Below, one piece after another: positions 31,399 through 39,207 of a DNA stretch of 40,000 nt. The position numbers were made by a program, and so were the translations under genes. The notes beneath the pieces were generated by a model. That model was given only the letters and a program-made list of their open reading frames with translations, was not told the origin of the DNA and did not search any database. Numbering within the stretch: position 1 is the first letter of the stretch; each line of letters starts with the position of its first letter. The DNA is from Bradyrhizobium semiaridum (GTDB lineage: Bacteria; Pseudomonadota; Alphaproteobacteria; Rhizobiales; Xanthobacteraceae): assembly GCF_020329505.1 (NCBI RefSeq), contig NZ_JAGKJJ010000023.1, forward strand, positions 1 through 40,000, read 5' to 3'.

Positions 31399-32655
31399 AT
31401 GAAATCAGCAATCAAACAGCTTGCGTCGATCAGCCTGTTCGCGCTCGCCCTCGCCGCCTCCCCCGCCCTCGCCGCGGCCGACGAGAAGCTGCGCGCGGCT
31501 GCCGAGCAGGCCAAGCCGGCGGTGATCGACAGCCTGCACGAGATGGTGCTGATCGAGTCCGGCTCCGCCGACGTCGAGGGCCTGAAGAAGATGGCCGACT
31601 TCACCGAAGCGCGGCTGAAGGCGCTCGGCGCCAAGACCGAGCGGCGCAAGACCACGCACGGCGCCGGCGCCGACATGGTGATCGGCACGTTCGAAGGCAC
31701 CGGCACCAAGAAGCTGATGCTGATCGCGCATATGGATACCGTCTATGAGCACGGCATTTTGGCTTCGCAACCCTACAAGGTGGACGGCGTCAGGATCTAC
31801 GGGCCCGGCATCGCCGACGACAAGGGCGGCATCGCGGTGATCCTGCACTCGCTGAAGATCCTGAACGACGCGGGCTGGCGCGACTACGCAAAACTCACCG
31901 TCGCGTTCAATCCGGATGAAGAGGTCGGCTCGATCGGCTCCGGCGAGACCATCTCGGAGCTCGCCGACCAGCACGACGTGGTGCTGTCGTGCGAGCCGAC
32001 GGTGGCGCCGCCGGTCGCCAGGAACGAAAGCCTGCTGCTCGGCGCGAGCGGCACCGCCATCGGCACGATGGAAGTGAAAGGCAAGGCCTCGCATGCCGGC
32101 GCCGCGCCGCAGCTCGGCCGCAACGCGCTGCTCGAGCTCGCGCATCAGCTGCTGCAGACCCAGGACATCGCGAAAACGATTCCGGGCACGCAGCTGAACT
32201 GGACCACGGCGAAGGCCGGCACCGTGCGCAACCAGATCCCCGAGAGCGCCAGCGCCGGCGCCGACATCCGCCTCACCATTCCCGACGGCGTGCAGAAGCT
32301 GCAGGCCGCGCTCGACGAGAAGATCAAGACCAGGCTGATCCCGGATACCGAAGTGAGCGTGAAGGTCGTGGCGGGCCGTCCACCGTTCGTCGCCGACGAC
32401 CGCGGCCGCGCCCTCGCCAGGGAGGGCCAGGCGATCTATGGCGAGATCGATCGCCAGCTCGCAATCGCCGAGATGACCGGCGGCGCCACCGACGCCGGCT
32501 ACGCGGCGCGCAGCGGCAAGGCGATCGTGGTCGAAAGCTTCGGCCTCGCCGGCTGGGGCTATCACGCCCGCGACGAATACATCGACACCGACTCGATCGT
32601 GCCGCGGCTCTATCTGATGACGCGGATGCTGACGGAGCTGGGGAAGCGGAAGTAG
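31399..32655 (+). CDS. M20 metallopeptidase, carboxypeptidase G2-like
   Basis: The 418-residue secreted zinc peptidase has an N-terminal signal peptide (LASISLFALALAASPALAAA, cleavage near 26). The di-zinc ligands fall almost exactly where carboxypeptidase G2 has them: His111 (AHMDTVYE), Asp141 (ADDKGG), Glu174/Glu175 (PDEEVGS), Glu199 (SCEP) and a C-terminal His in YHARDEYIDTDS. The dimerisation domain is marked by GKASHAGAAPQLGRNAL. G2-type enzymes remove C-terminal glutamate from folates or peptides; the actual substrate is inferred. GGGAGGAC before the ATG is a good ribosome site. It starts 60 bases after the sigma factor stop; co-transcription is possible. Confidence 0.92.
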   Translation: MKSAIKQLASISLFALALAASPALAAADEKLRAAAEQAKPAVIDSLHEMVLIESGSADVEGLKKMADFTEARLKALGAKTERRKTTHGAGADMVIGTFEGTGTKKLMLIAHMDTVYEHGILASQPYKVDGVRIYGPGIADDKGGIAVILHSLKILNDAGWRDYAKLTVAFNPDEEVGSIGSGETISELADQHDVVLSCEPTVAPPVARNESLLLGASGTAIGTMEVKGKASHAGAAPQLGRNALLELAHQLLQTQDIAKTIPGTQLNWTTAKAGTVRNQIPESASAGADIRLTIPDGVQKLQAALDEKIKTRLIPDTEVSVKVVAGRPPFVADDRGRALAREGQAIYGEIDRQLAIAEMTGGATDAGYAARSGKAIVVESFGLAGWGYHARDEYIDTDSIVPRLYLMTRMLTELGKRK

Positions 32656-32741
32656 CGGGCTGAGCTCGCCGGACGCTCGTAGCGATCGGGTTCTCTGGTT
32701 GATAGAGCAAGGCTCGATCTCTCGCGCCAGCACCCGCGGCC

Positions 32742-32903
32742 ACCCCTCTCCCAACCCTCCCCCGCAAGGGGGAGGGAGCCTGAAGAGCGTGCTCACCTCA
32801 CGCCGCGTAGCGCATCGAATAGGCAGACGAGTTGCGTTCCGTAAGGGGCGCACCGGCGGGTGGGCTCCCTCCCCCCTTGCGGGGGAGGGTTGGGGAGAGG
32901 GGT
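32742..32903. repeat. large inverted repeat, family B
   Basis: The arm ACCCCTCTCCCAACCCTCCC... (32742-32780) is nearly the exact reverse complement of 32863-32903, around an 82-base spacer. Each arm also carries its own small CCCCCGCAAGGGGG hairpin. Confidence 0.85.
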
Positions 32904-33049
32904 CCCGCTTGCTCCGCTCGCCATTGAAGGCGTCTCGGCCGCGGTTAACTCATTCCGAGCCACAGCTAAATCTCCTGTTTTCAGTCCCTTATCCCAACCG
33001 CTATTCAGAGCCTTGACCGCTCGCTGCTTCGGCAGTACCGTCCATTCTC

Positions 33050-33069
33050 GAACACGGAATTCCGTATTC
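33050..33069. promoter_or_regulatory. candidate operator for the GntR regulator
   Basis: A 20-bp palindrome GAACACGGAATTCCGTATTC has one mismatched pair and a perfect 12-bp core ACGGAATTCCGT. It is centred about 28 bases before the GntR ATG. A second small symmetry CCAAATTGG follows at 33069-33077. Confidence 0.55.
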
Positions 33070-33087
33070 CAAATTGGATGAACCGGC

Positions 33088-33762
33088 ATGATCCCGTTGG
33101 ACCCGCCTCCGAACCTGATCGACCAGGTCTATGCGCGGATCTCCGAGGCGATCATCGATCGCACGCTGCTGCCGGGGCAGCGCATCACCCAGAATGAACT
33201 TGCGGAAAAGCTCGGCGTCTCGCGCCAGCCGATCTCGCACGCGCTGCATCTGCTGCACCGGCAGGGCCTCGTCGCCGAGAGCGGCAAGCGCGGCTTCGAG
33301 GTGACGCAGCTCGATCCGCAGCGCATCCGCGAACTCTATGAGGTGCGCGGCGCGATCGACGCGCTGGCGGCGCGGCTGGCGGCCGGGCGTGCGAAGGAGG
33401 ATTCCCCGGGACGTGGACGGCTCGAGGCCGCGCTGGAGGCCGGCCGCGCGATCGACGACCGCACGCCGCTGGCGCGCCTGATCGCGCTCGACGTCGACTT
33501 CCACAGCGCGATCTATCGTCTCGCCGGCAACTCCGCGATCGAGGAGATGATCGCGCCGCAATGGCCGCATATGCGCCGCTCGATGGCGACCGTGCTCGCC
33601 GAGCTCGACTATCGCGGCAGCGCCTGGACCGAACACGAAACCATCGCAGCGCATATCTTCTCCGGCAATGCCGCGGCCGCGGAGGCCGCGGCGCTGGCGC
33701 ATGCCCAGACGGCGGGACGGATGACCGAGGAGAAGCTGCGAGCGATCGACGTGGCGGCGTGA
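33088..33762 (+). CDS. GntR family regulator, FadR/FCD subfamily
   Basis: The 224-residue regulator has an N-terminal winged helix (LIDQVYARISEAIIDRTLLPGQRITQNELAEKLGVSRQPISHALHLL, about 9-56). Its FCD ligand domain keeps the metal-binding residues in LIALDVDFHSAIY (Asp and His), PHMRRS and EHETIAAHIFSG. FCD regulators usually bind small carboxylates and repress adjacent catabolic genes. A strong palindrome lies directly before the start, suggesting autoregulation. The downstream PhyH-type dioxygenase (84-base gap) and SAF dehydrogenase on the same strand are the obvious targets. The ATG at 33088 follows GGATGAACCGGC, a weak ribosome site. Confidence 0.93.
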   Translation: MIPLDPPPNLIDQVYARISEAIIDRTLLPGQRITQNELAEKLGVSRQPISHALHLLHRQGLVAESGKRGFEVTQLDPQRIRELYEVRGAIDALAARLAAGRAKEDSPGRGRLEAALEAGRAIDDRTPLARLIALDVDFHSAIYRLAGNSAIEEMIAPQWPHMRRSMATVLAELDYRGSAWTEHETIAAHIFSGNAAAAEAAALAHAQTAGRMTEEKLRAIDVAA

Positions 33763-33845
33763 TCAACGGCGGCCAGCAAAAAACGTGGATGGCCCGGTCA
33801 AGCCCGGCCATAACGAGGAAACAAGACAAACAAGGAGGACGCACC

Positions 33846-34646
33846 ATGAAACTGAGCCCAGAGCAGGTTGAATTTTTCCATCGCGAAGGCTGGCTGTTCC
33901 TGCCCGAGCTGTTCAGCCAGGAGGAGGTCGACTTCCTCGCCCGCGAGGCCGTCAGCATCTATGACGCCAACCGCCCCGAGGTGTGGCGCGAGAAGAGCGG
34001 CGCGCCGCGCACGGCGTTTGCCGCGCATCTCTACAACGAGGCGTTCGGCATCCTCGGCGCGCATCCGCGCATGATCGAGCCGATCGAGCAGCTGTTCGGC
34101 GAAAAGGTCTACATGCATCAGTTCAAGATCAACGCGAAGGCGGCGTTCACCGGCGACGTCTGGCAGTGGCACCAGGATTACGGCACCTGGAAGCGCGACG
34201 ACGGCATGCCGGAGCCGCGCGCGATGAACATCGCGATCTTCCTCGATGAGGTGATGCCGATCAACGGCCCGCTGATGCTGGTGCCGAAGAGCCAGACCGC
34301 GGGCGACCTCAAGGCCTCGCACGATCTCGAAACCACCTCCTACCCGCTGTGGACGCTGGACGAAGAGACGGTGACGCGGCTGGTCCAGCAGGGCGGCATC
34401 GTGGCGCCGACCGGCAAGCCCGGCGGCATGCTGATGTTCCACGGCAATCTGGTGCACGGCTCCAGCGGCAACATCACGCCCTACCCGCGCAAGATCGTCT
34501 ATCTGACGCTCAACGCGGTCTCGAACTATATCCGCACCCCGACCCGGCCGGACTACATCGCGCACCGCGACTTCACGCCGATCCAGACCGTCGCCGACGA
34601 TGCGCTGCTGCGGCTCGCTCGTGCGCCGCGCCAGGCGGCGGAGTAA
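33846..34646 (+). CDS. PhyH-family Fe(II)/2-oxoglutarate dioxygenase, EctD-like
   Basis: The 266-residue protein is a phytanoyl-CoA dioxygenase-like hydroxylase. Iron ligands are His109 and Asp111 in VWQWHQDYGTW, and His204 in NLVHGSSGN; Arg215 (PYPRKIVYLTLN) is placed to bind 2-oxoglutarate. The stretch WHQDYGTWKRDDGMPEPRAMNIAIFLDE and NGPLMLVPKSQ resembles ectoine hydroxylase, but no ectABC genes are present, so ectoine need not be the substrate. The start at 33846 follows AAGGAGGACGCACC, an excellent ribosome site. It sits between its probable regulator and a SAF-domain dehydrogenase, which could act on the hydroxylated product. Confidence 0.92.
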   Translation: MKLSPEQVEFFHREGWLFLPELFSQEEVDFLAREAVSIYDANRPEVWREKSGAPRTAFAAHLYNEAFGILGAHPRMIEPIEQLFGEKVYMHQFKINAKAAFTGDVWQWHQDYGTWKRDDGMPEPRAMNIAIFLDEVMPINGPLMLVPKSQTAGDLKASHDLETTSYPLWTLDEETVTRLVQQGGIVAPTGKPGGMLMFHGNLVHGSSGNITPYPRKIVYLTLNAVSNYIRTPTRPDYIAHRDFTPIQTVADDALLRLARAPRQAAE

Positions 34647-34654
34647 CCACTACC

Positions 34655-34755
34655 GTCATTCCGGGGCGCGCGTAGCGCGAGCCCGGAATCCATTGGACCG
34701 CAGGCGCTGCGGTGGGATGGATTCCGGGTTCTCGCTTCGCGAGCCCCGGAATGAC
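34655..34755. repeat. dispersed palindromic repeat, family C
   Basis: The outer arms are GTCATTCCGGGGC... and ...GCCCCGGAATGAC; the inner pair is GAGCCCGGAATCCAT / ATGGATTCCGGGTTC. It is inserted between the dioxygenase and dehydrogenase genes. Confidence 0.85.
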
Positions 34756-34804
34756 GAATTCTGCACCATCGCGCGTCACGCGACGACATCATCGGTAACA
34801 GCAC

Positions 34805-36112
34805 ATGAACCTGCATCACCTCCTGCAAACCCGCGCTGCCGCCGGCAAGCCGGTCCGCGTCGCGCTGATCGGTGCCGGCAAATTCGGCTCGATGTTCCTG
34901 TCGCAGGTGCCGCACACGCCGGGGCTCGAGGTGAGCGTCATCGTCGACCTCGACCGCGACCGCGCGCGCGAGGCGTGCCGCACGGTCGGCTGGGACGACG
35001 AACGGATCAAGGCGACCGCCTTCACCGATGACGGCGCGCGCGCGATCGCCGGCGGCGCGTTCGATGTGGTGGTGGAGGCGACCGGCAATCCCGCCGTCGG
35101 CATCCGCCACGCCCGCGCGGCCATCGCCGCCGGCAAGCACGTCGTGATGGTCAATGTCGAGGCCGATGTGCTGGCGGGGCCATTGCTTGCCGACGAGGCG
35201 CGCAAGGCCGGCGTGGTCTATTCGCTGGCCTATGGCGACCAGCCGGCCCTGACCGCGGAGATGGTCGACTGGGCGCGCGCCACCGGATTCCGCGTCGTCG
35301 CCGCCGGCAAGGGCACGAAATATCTCCCGGCCTATCACGACGTGACGCCGGAGGGCGTCTGGCAGCACTACGGGCTCACCGCGGGCGAAGCGCAATCCGC
35401 CGGCATGAATCCGCAGATGTTCAATTCCTTCCTCGACGGCACCAAATCCGCCATCGAGATGGCCGCGATCGCCAATGCCTGCACGCTCGACGTGCCCTCC
35501 GACGGCCTCCTGTTTCCGCCCTGTGGCGTCGACGACCTCCCGCACATCATGCGGCCGCGCGACAAGGGCGGCGTGCTGGAAAAGTCCGGCATCGTCGAGG
35601 TGGTGTCGTCGTTGGAGCGCGACGGCCGGCCGGTGTTTCGCGATCTGCGCTGGGGCGTCTATGTGGTGCTGGAAGCGCCGAATGATTATGCCGCCGACTG
35701 TTTCAGGCAGTACGGCCTCAAGACCGATGCCTCCGGCCGCTATGCAGCGATGTACAAGCCGTATCATCTGATCGGGCTCGAGCTGAACATCTCGGTGCTG
35801 TCGGCGGCGCTGCGCAGCGAGCCGACCGGCCAGCCGCGCGGCTTCCGCGGCGATGTCGCGTCGGTGGCCAAACGCAACCTGCGCGCCGGCGAGATGCTCG
35901 ACGGCGAAGGCGGCTACACGGTGTGGGGCAAACTGCTGCCCGCCGCCGCCAGCCTCAAAGCCGGCGCGCTGCCGATCGGCCTTGCTCATCGCGTCAAGCT
36001 GAAGAACGACGTCGCGCACGGCGCGGTGGTGCGCTGGAGCGACGTCGAGGTGGACGAGAGCAGCGACACGATCAAGACGCGCAAGGCGATGGAGGCTGCG
36101 TTTTCGCGGTAG
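34805..36112 (+). CDS. SAF-domain homoserine-dehydrogenase-like oxidoreductase (COG4091)
   Basis: The 435-residue protein has an N-terminal Rossmann domain with VRVALIGAGKFGSMF (GAGKFG at 23-28), VVVEATGNPAVGIRHA and GKHVVMVNVEADV, as in homoserine dehydrogenase and Gfo/Idh/MocA enzymes. A substrate domain with GKGTKYLPAYHDVTPEGVW follows, and a C-terminal SAF domain (about 355-425, GDVASVAKRNLRAGEMLDGEGGYTVWGKLLPA). Members of COG4091 are NAD(P)-dependent oxidoreductases of uncertain substrate. Gene order after GntR and a PhyH dioxygenase suggests a catabolic step on a hydroxylated acid. No strong ribosome site precedes the ATG; the family C repeat lies just upstream. Confidence 0.9.
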   Translation: MNLHHLLQTRAAAGKPVRVALIGAGKFGSMFLSQVPHTPGLEVSVIVDLDRDRAREACRTVGWDDERIKATAFTDDGARAIAGGAFDVVVEATGNPAVGIRHARAAIAAGKHVVMVNVEADVLAGPLLADEARKAGVVYSLAYGDQPALTAEMVDWARATGFRVVAAGKGTKYLPAYHDVTPEGVWQHYGLTAGEAQSAGMNPQMFNSFLDGTKSAIEMAAIANACTLDVPSDGLLFPPCGVDDLPHIMRPRDKGGVLEKSGIVEVVSSLERDGRPVFRDLRWGVYVVLEAPNDYAADCFRQYGLKTDASGRYAAMYKPYHLIGLELNISVLSAALRSEPTGQPRGFRGDVASVAKRNLRAGEMLDGEGGYTVWGKLLPAAASLKAGALPIGLAHRVKLKNDVAHGAVVRWSDVEVDESSDTIKTRKAMEAAFSR

Positions 36113-36119
36113 CGGCGCG

Positions 36120-36287
36120 TTCGCCTCTCCCCGCGCTTTGCGGGCAGAGGTCGGATCGCATCACGGGTGCGATCCGGGTGAGGGACGAGGCACGCTGTTC
36201 GACAAGCAGCAGGTGCTCGCCGGATGGAGGCCCCTCACCCCGCCCTCTCCCCACGAAGAACGGGGAGAGGGAGACGAGTGAGCGCGG
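36120..36287. repeat. dispersed repeat, family A, tandem copy 1
   Basis: Marked by GACGAGGCACGCTGTTCGAC and AACGGGGAGAGGGAGACGAG. It is nearly identical to copy 2, 181 bases on. Confidence 0.85.
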
Positions 36288-36300
36288 GCTCGCCGCTTGC

Positions 36301-36466
36301 TTCACCTCTCCCCGCCCTTTGAGGGGAGAGGTCGGATCGCATCTCAGATGCGATCCGGGTGAGGGACGAGGCACGCTGTTCGACAAGCAGCAAGGTGCTC
36401 GCCGGATGGAGGCCCCTCACCCCGCCCTCTCCCCACGAAGAACGGGGAGAGGGAGACGAGAGAGCG
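36301..36466. repeat. dispersed repeat, family A, tandem copy 2
   Basis: Same segment as copy 1 with minor changes, for example GGATCGCATCTCAGATGCGATCC here versus ATCACGGGTGCGAT there, and one extra A in AGCAAGGTGCTC. A recent tandem duplication is likely. Confidence 0.85.
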
Positions 36467-36477
36467 GCGCTCCACCA

Positions 36478-37563
36478 CTAAGGCAGCAGCCGGCTCGCCT
36501 TGGCCAGCTCGAACCACTTCCTGAACATCACTTCGGTATCCATCATCTCGGTAAAGCCGGCCTGATTGATCTTGACCGTCGAGACAATCGACGGCGGGCC
36601 GGGCTCGGTCTGTCCGTAGCGCATGCTGTAGTCGGCGTACTGGAACGACAAGCCGACGAATTCTTCGAGGCCGGGCGCGACCAGGTCGTGCTTCCTGCGC
36701 AATGCATCCCACGGCGCGATCCATTTTGGATATTCCTGCGCCAGCGACAGCGGCACGTGCCGGCCCGGCTTCATCTCCAGCGCGTCCGCGATCGCCGGCC
36801 AGATGTTCTCCCAGGTGAAGACGTCGCCATTGGTGACGTTGAAGGCTTCGTTGCGCGCGGTCTCGGCATCGCCGGACCAGGCGATCGCGCGCGCCAGGAG
36901 ATCGACATCGACCGCCTGCGCGACGCGGGCGGCGCCGCCGGGATAATCCAGCGGCCGGCCCTGCTCGCGCAGCATCGCGGCATAGACGCCGAGCGGCGGG
37001 ATCAGATCCATCGCGCCGCCCATCGCTTCGCCGATGATCAGCACCGGACGCAGGATGCTCCAGTGCCAGCGCTTGCCCTGCTGCAGCGCGCGCAGGAAAC
37101 TCTCCTGCGCCCAGTAGAAGTTCGGCTGCTCGTACATTTCCGAGCGGCCCTCGCGCGCCGGCACCGTGAGCGGCCGGACGTGGACGCCGTAGGCCTTGGT
37201 GCCCTGCAGCAGCGCGACGTGTTTCAGCTCCGGCGCAACCGGCTCGAGCGCAGCCATCAGATTGCGCAGCATCCGATCATTGGTTGCGATCTGCTGCGGA
37301 TCGCGCCAGCCTTCGACCAGGCTCGGCGCTTCATAGAGCGCGGCGTAGACCAAATGAGTGGCCCCGCGCAGCTCGGCCGCCGCGCGGCTGCAATCCTCCG
37401 CATCGGTTAGGTCGACCGGCACGTGCCGGGCGCCGTAGAGGTCGCGCGGCTTGCGCCGTGACAGTGCGATGCGCTCGCAGCTTTCGGATGCGCCGAAGTG
37501 TCGCAAAGCGGCACTGCCCACGAGGCCGGTTGCGCCGGCAACCACGACTTTCTTGCTGGCCAT
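36478..37563 (-). CDS. NAD(P)-dependent reductase, PRISE-like extended SDR
   Basis: The 361-residue extended SDR has nucleotide motif GATGLVG (10-16). GTKAYGVHV with Lys123 and the NFYWAQESFL segment with Tyr150 correspond to the GTKHY and NFYYxxED motifs of the progesterone-5-beta-reductase / iridoid-synthase (PRISE) family, which reduce activated C=C bonds of enones. FNVTNGDVFTWENIWPAIAD is the usual C-terminal landmark of the group. The start at 37563 (MASKKVVVAG) has GGGAG at good spacing and is preferred over 37575. It is convergent with the SAF dehydrogenase across repeats. The physiological substrate is unknown; epimerase activity is unlikely. Confidence 0.88.
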   Translation of the reverse strand: MASKKVVVAGATGLVGSAALRHFGASESCERIALSRRKPRDLYGARHVPVDLTDAEDCSRAAAELRGATHLVYAALYEAPSLVEGWRDPQQIATNDRMLRNLMAALEPVAPELKHVALLQGTKAYGVHVRPLTVPAREGRSEMYEQPNFYWAQESFLRALQQGKRWHWSILRPVLIIGEAMGGAMDLIPPLGVYAAMLREQGRPLDYPGGAARVAQAVDVDLLARAIAWSGDAETARNEAFNVTNGDVFTWENIWPAIADALEMKPGRHVPLSLAQEYPKWIAPWDALRRKHDLVAPGLEEFVGLSFQYADYSMRYGQTEPGPPSIVSTVKINQAGFTEMMDTEVMFRKWFELAKASRLLP

Positions 37564-37882
37564 GTGATCTCCCATGTCCTTGGACTCCCATCACTGGCCT
37601 CGTAGCAGATCGCGGCGGTCCGGGCAGCAACCGGACTGGCCGCTGGTCCGCGGTTCATCCATCGCTGCCGGCGCGCCTTCGCACTGCGGTGAAACGCTAC
37701 GCTTGATTTCCTTCGGCAAACGGTCATCCTGCCCCGCGGAACCGGAAACGTCGGAATTCCACCAGCAAGAGCCCGTCGAGGGCCACCGGACACTTTCACA
37801 TATCAACGTCGATCCATCGGCGAAGAAAAGCGACATCAAGATCGTTCCCTTGTCGAAGCATCGGCACATTGGAGGGAATCGC
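37564..37882. other. divergent intergenic region
   Basis: This stretch of about 320 bases lies between the divergent reductase and TRAP genes. No repeat family member, riboswitch or clear operator is recognised; the only clear signal is the ribosome site at 37871-37877. In-frame codons here extend the TRAP reading but precede its Tat signal and are not credible. Confidence 0.5.
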
Positions 37883-38971
37883 ATGAAGCGTCGTGAATTC
37901 TTGAAGGCAGGCGGCATCGGTTTGGCCGCAACCGCGGTGGCCGCTCCGGCCATCGCACAATCGATGCCGGAAGTACGGTGGCGGCTCGCCGCGAGCTGGC
38001 CCAAGGCGCTCGATACGCTGTATGGCGGCTGCGAATTTTTCTGCAAACGCGTGGCCGAGATCACCGACAACAAATTCCAGATCCAGCCGTTCGCCGCCGG
38101 CGAGATCGTCCCGGGCCTGCAGGTGCTGGACGCCGTCTCCAACGGCACGGTCGAGATGGGCAACACCGCGCTGTATTACTACTGGGGCAAGAATCCTGCC
38201 TTCACCTTCGGCACGTCGCTGCCGTTCGGCCTCAACACGCGCCAGCATATTTCCTGGCTGCAATGGGGCGGCGGCACCGACATGCTCAACGACCTGCTCA
38301 AGGAATACAAGTGCATCGGCATTCCGACCGGCTCAACCGGCGCCCAGATGGGCGGCTGGTTCCGCAAGGAGATCAAGTCGATGGCGGATTTCCAGGGCCT
38401 GAAATTCCGCGTCGGCGGTTTCGCCGGCACCATCATCGCCAAGGTCGGCGGCGTGCCGCAACAGATCGCAGGCGGCGACATCTATCCGGCGCTCGAGAAG
38501 GGCACCATTGATGCCGCCGAGTGGGTCGGCCCGTACGACGACGAGAAGCTCGGCTTCGTGAAGGTCGCCAAGTTCTATTACTACCCCGGCTGGTGGGAAG
38601 GCACCGGCCAGGGTCACAACGTGATGAACCTGGAAAAGTGGAATGCGTTGCCGAAGAACTACCAGGCGGCCATCCAGGCGGCCTCCGAGGACACCTTCAC
38701 CTGGGTGACCGGCAAATATGACAACGTCAATCCGCCGGCGCTCAAGCGCCTGATCGTGGCCGGCGCACAGTTGCGGCCGTTTCCGCAGGAGGTGCTGGAG
38801 GCCTGCTACAACGCGGCCAACGAGATCTACGCCGATCTCTCCAAGAGTAACCCGCATTTCGGCAAGATGCATGCGAGTGTCTCGGCCTATCGCAACGAGT
38901 CGCTGGCCTGGATGCAGGTCGCCGAGCTTTCGTTCGACAGCTTCATGATGCGGATGCGCACGCGGACCTGA
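37883..38971 (+). CDS. TRAP transporter substrate-binding protein, DctP family, Tat-exported
   Basis: The 362-residue periplasmic binding protein has a twin-arginine signal (MKRREFLKAGGIGLAATAVAAPAIAQ, cleavage near 26) and the DctP fold. Landmarks are EVRWRLAASWPKALDTLYGG, FQIQPFAAGEIVPGLQVLDAVSNGTVEMG and the conserved Arg region GLKFRVGGFAGTIIAKVGGVPQQIAGGDIYPALEKGTIDAAEWVGPYDD. This branch resembles binders of 2-oxo acids or related carboxylates, including TakP-like proteins. The membrane subunits DctQ and DctM are not next to it, so it is an orphan. GGAGGGA before the ATG at 37883 supports the start. A bidirectional terminator follows. Confidence 0.92.
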   Translation: MKRREFLKAGGIGLAATAVAAPAIAQSMPEVRWRLAASWPKALDTLYGGCEFFCKRVAEITDNKFQIQPFAAGEIVPGLQVLDAVSNGTVEMGNTALYYYWGKNPAFTFGTSLPFGLNTRQHISWLQWGGGTDMLNDLLKEYKCIGIPTGSTGAQMGGWFRKEIKSMADFQGLKFRVGGFAGTIIAKVGGVPQQIAGGDIYPALEKGTIDAAEWVGPYDDEKLGFVKVAKFYYYPGWWEGTGQGHNVMNLEKWNALPKNYQAAIQAASEDTFTWVTGKYDNVNPPALKRLIVAGAQLRPFPQEVLEACYNAANEIYADLSKSNPHFGKMHASVSAYRNESLAWMQVAELSFDSFMMRMRTRT

Positions 38972-38990
38972 GGCGGACTGACATGAACGA

Positions 38991-39020
38991 AAAAAGCCCC
39001 GGAGCATCGCTCCGGGGCCT
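38991..39020. terminator. bidirectional rho-independent terminator
   Basis: GCCCCGGAGC (38996-39005) pairs with GCTCCGGGGC (39009-39018) around a three-base loop. On the plus strand it is followed by CTTT; on the minus strand by TTTTTTCG. It can end both the TRAP gene and the convergent 39208-39828 gene. Confidence 0.88.
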
Positions 39021-39047
39021 TTGATTCGGATGAAAGATGGTCGGCGG

Positions 39048-39200
39048 CTCCCTTTCCCCGTTCTTACGGGAAAGGGTTGGGGTGAGGGGCTGCCTTCGCA
39101 TACACGGTGACAACTGGATTCGCGGAAATTCCCCCTCACCCGGAACGCATCTTACGATGCGTTCCGACCTCTGCCCGCAGGGGGGGGGAGAGGTGCAGGA
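39048..39200. repeat. dispersed repeat, family A
   Basis: Marked by CCCTTTCCCCGTTCTTACGGG, GGGTTGGGGTGAGGGGCTGCC, CACCCGGAACGCATCTTACGATGCGTTCCGACCTC and an unusual run of nine or more G before AGAGGTGCAGG. Confidence 0.75.
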
Positions 39201-39207
39201 AGCGAAC

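Larger units (their letters stand above)
32656..33087. other. gap with large palindrome and GntR promoter region
   Basis: Contains no gene. It holds the 39-41 base inverted repeat (32742-32780 / 32863-32903) and, at its end, the candidate operator 33050-33069 of the GntR gene. Confidence 0.6.
36113..36477. other. gap made of two tandem family A repeats
   Basis: This 365-base gap between convergent genes is almost wholly repeat DNA (see 36120-36287 and 36301-36466). No gene is seen. Confidence 0.8.

Noticed and set aside
33846..34646. naming the dioxygenase ectD
   Set aside because: The motif resembles ectoine hydroxylase, but there are no ectABC genes nearby and the neighbours suggest another pathway.
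34553..36019. 488-residue open frame on the minus strand opposite the SAF dehydrogenase
   Set aside because: It is the complement of a well-recognised gene in GC-rich DNA, with low-complexity Arg/His/Asp-rich sequence and no domain.
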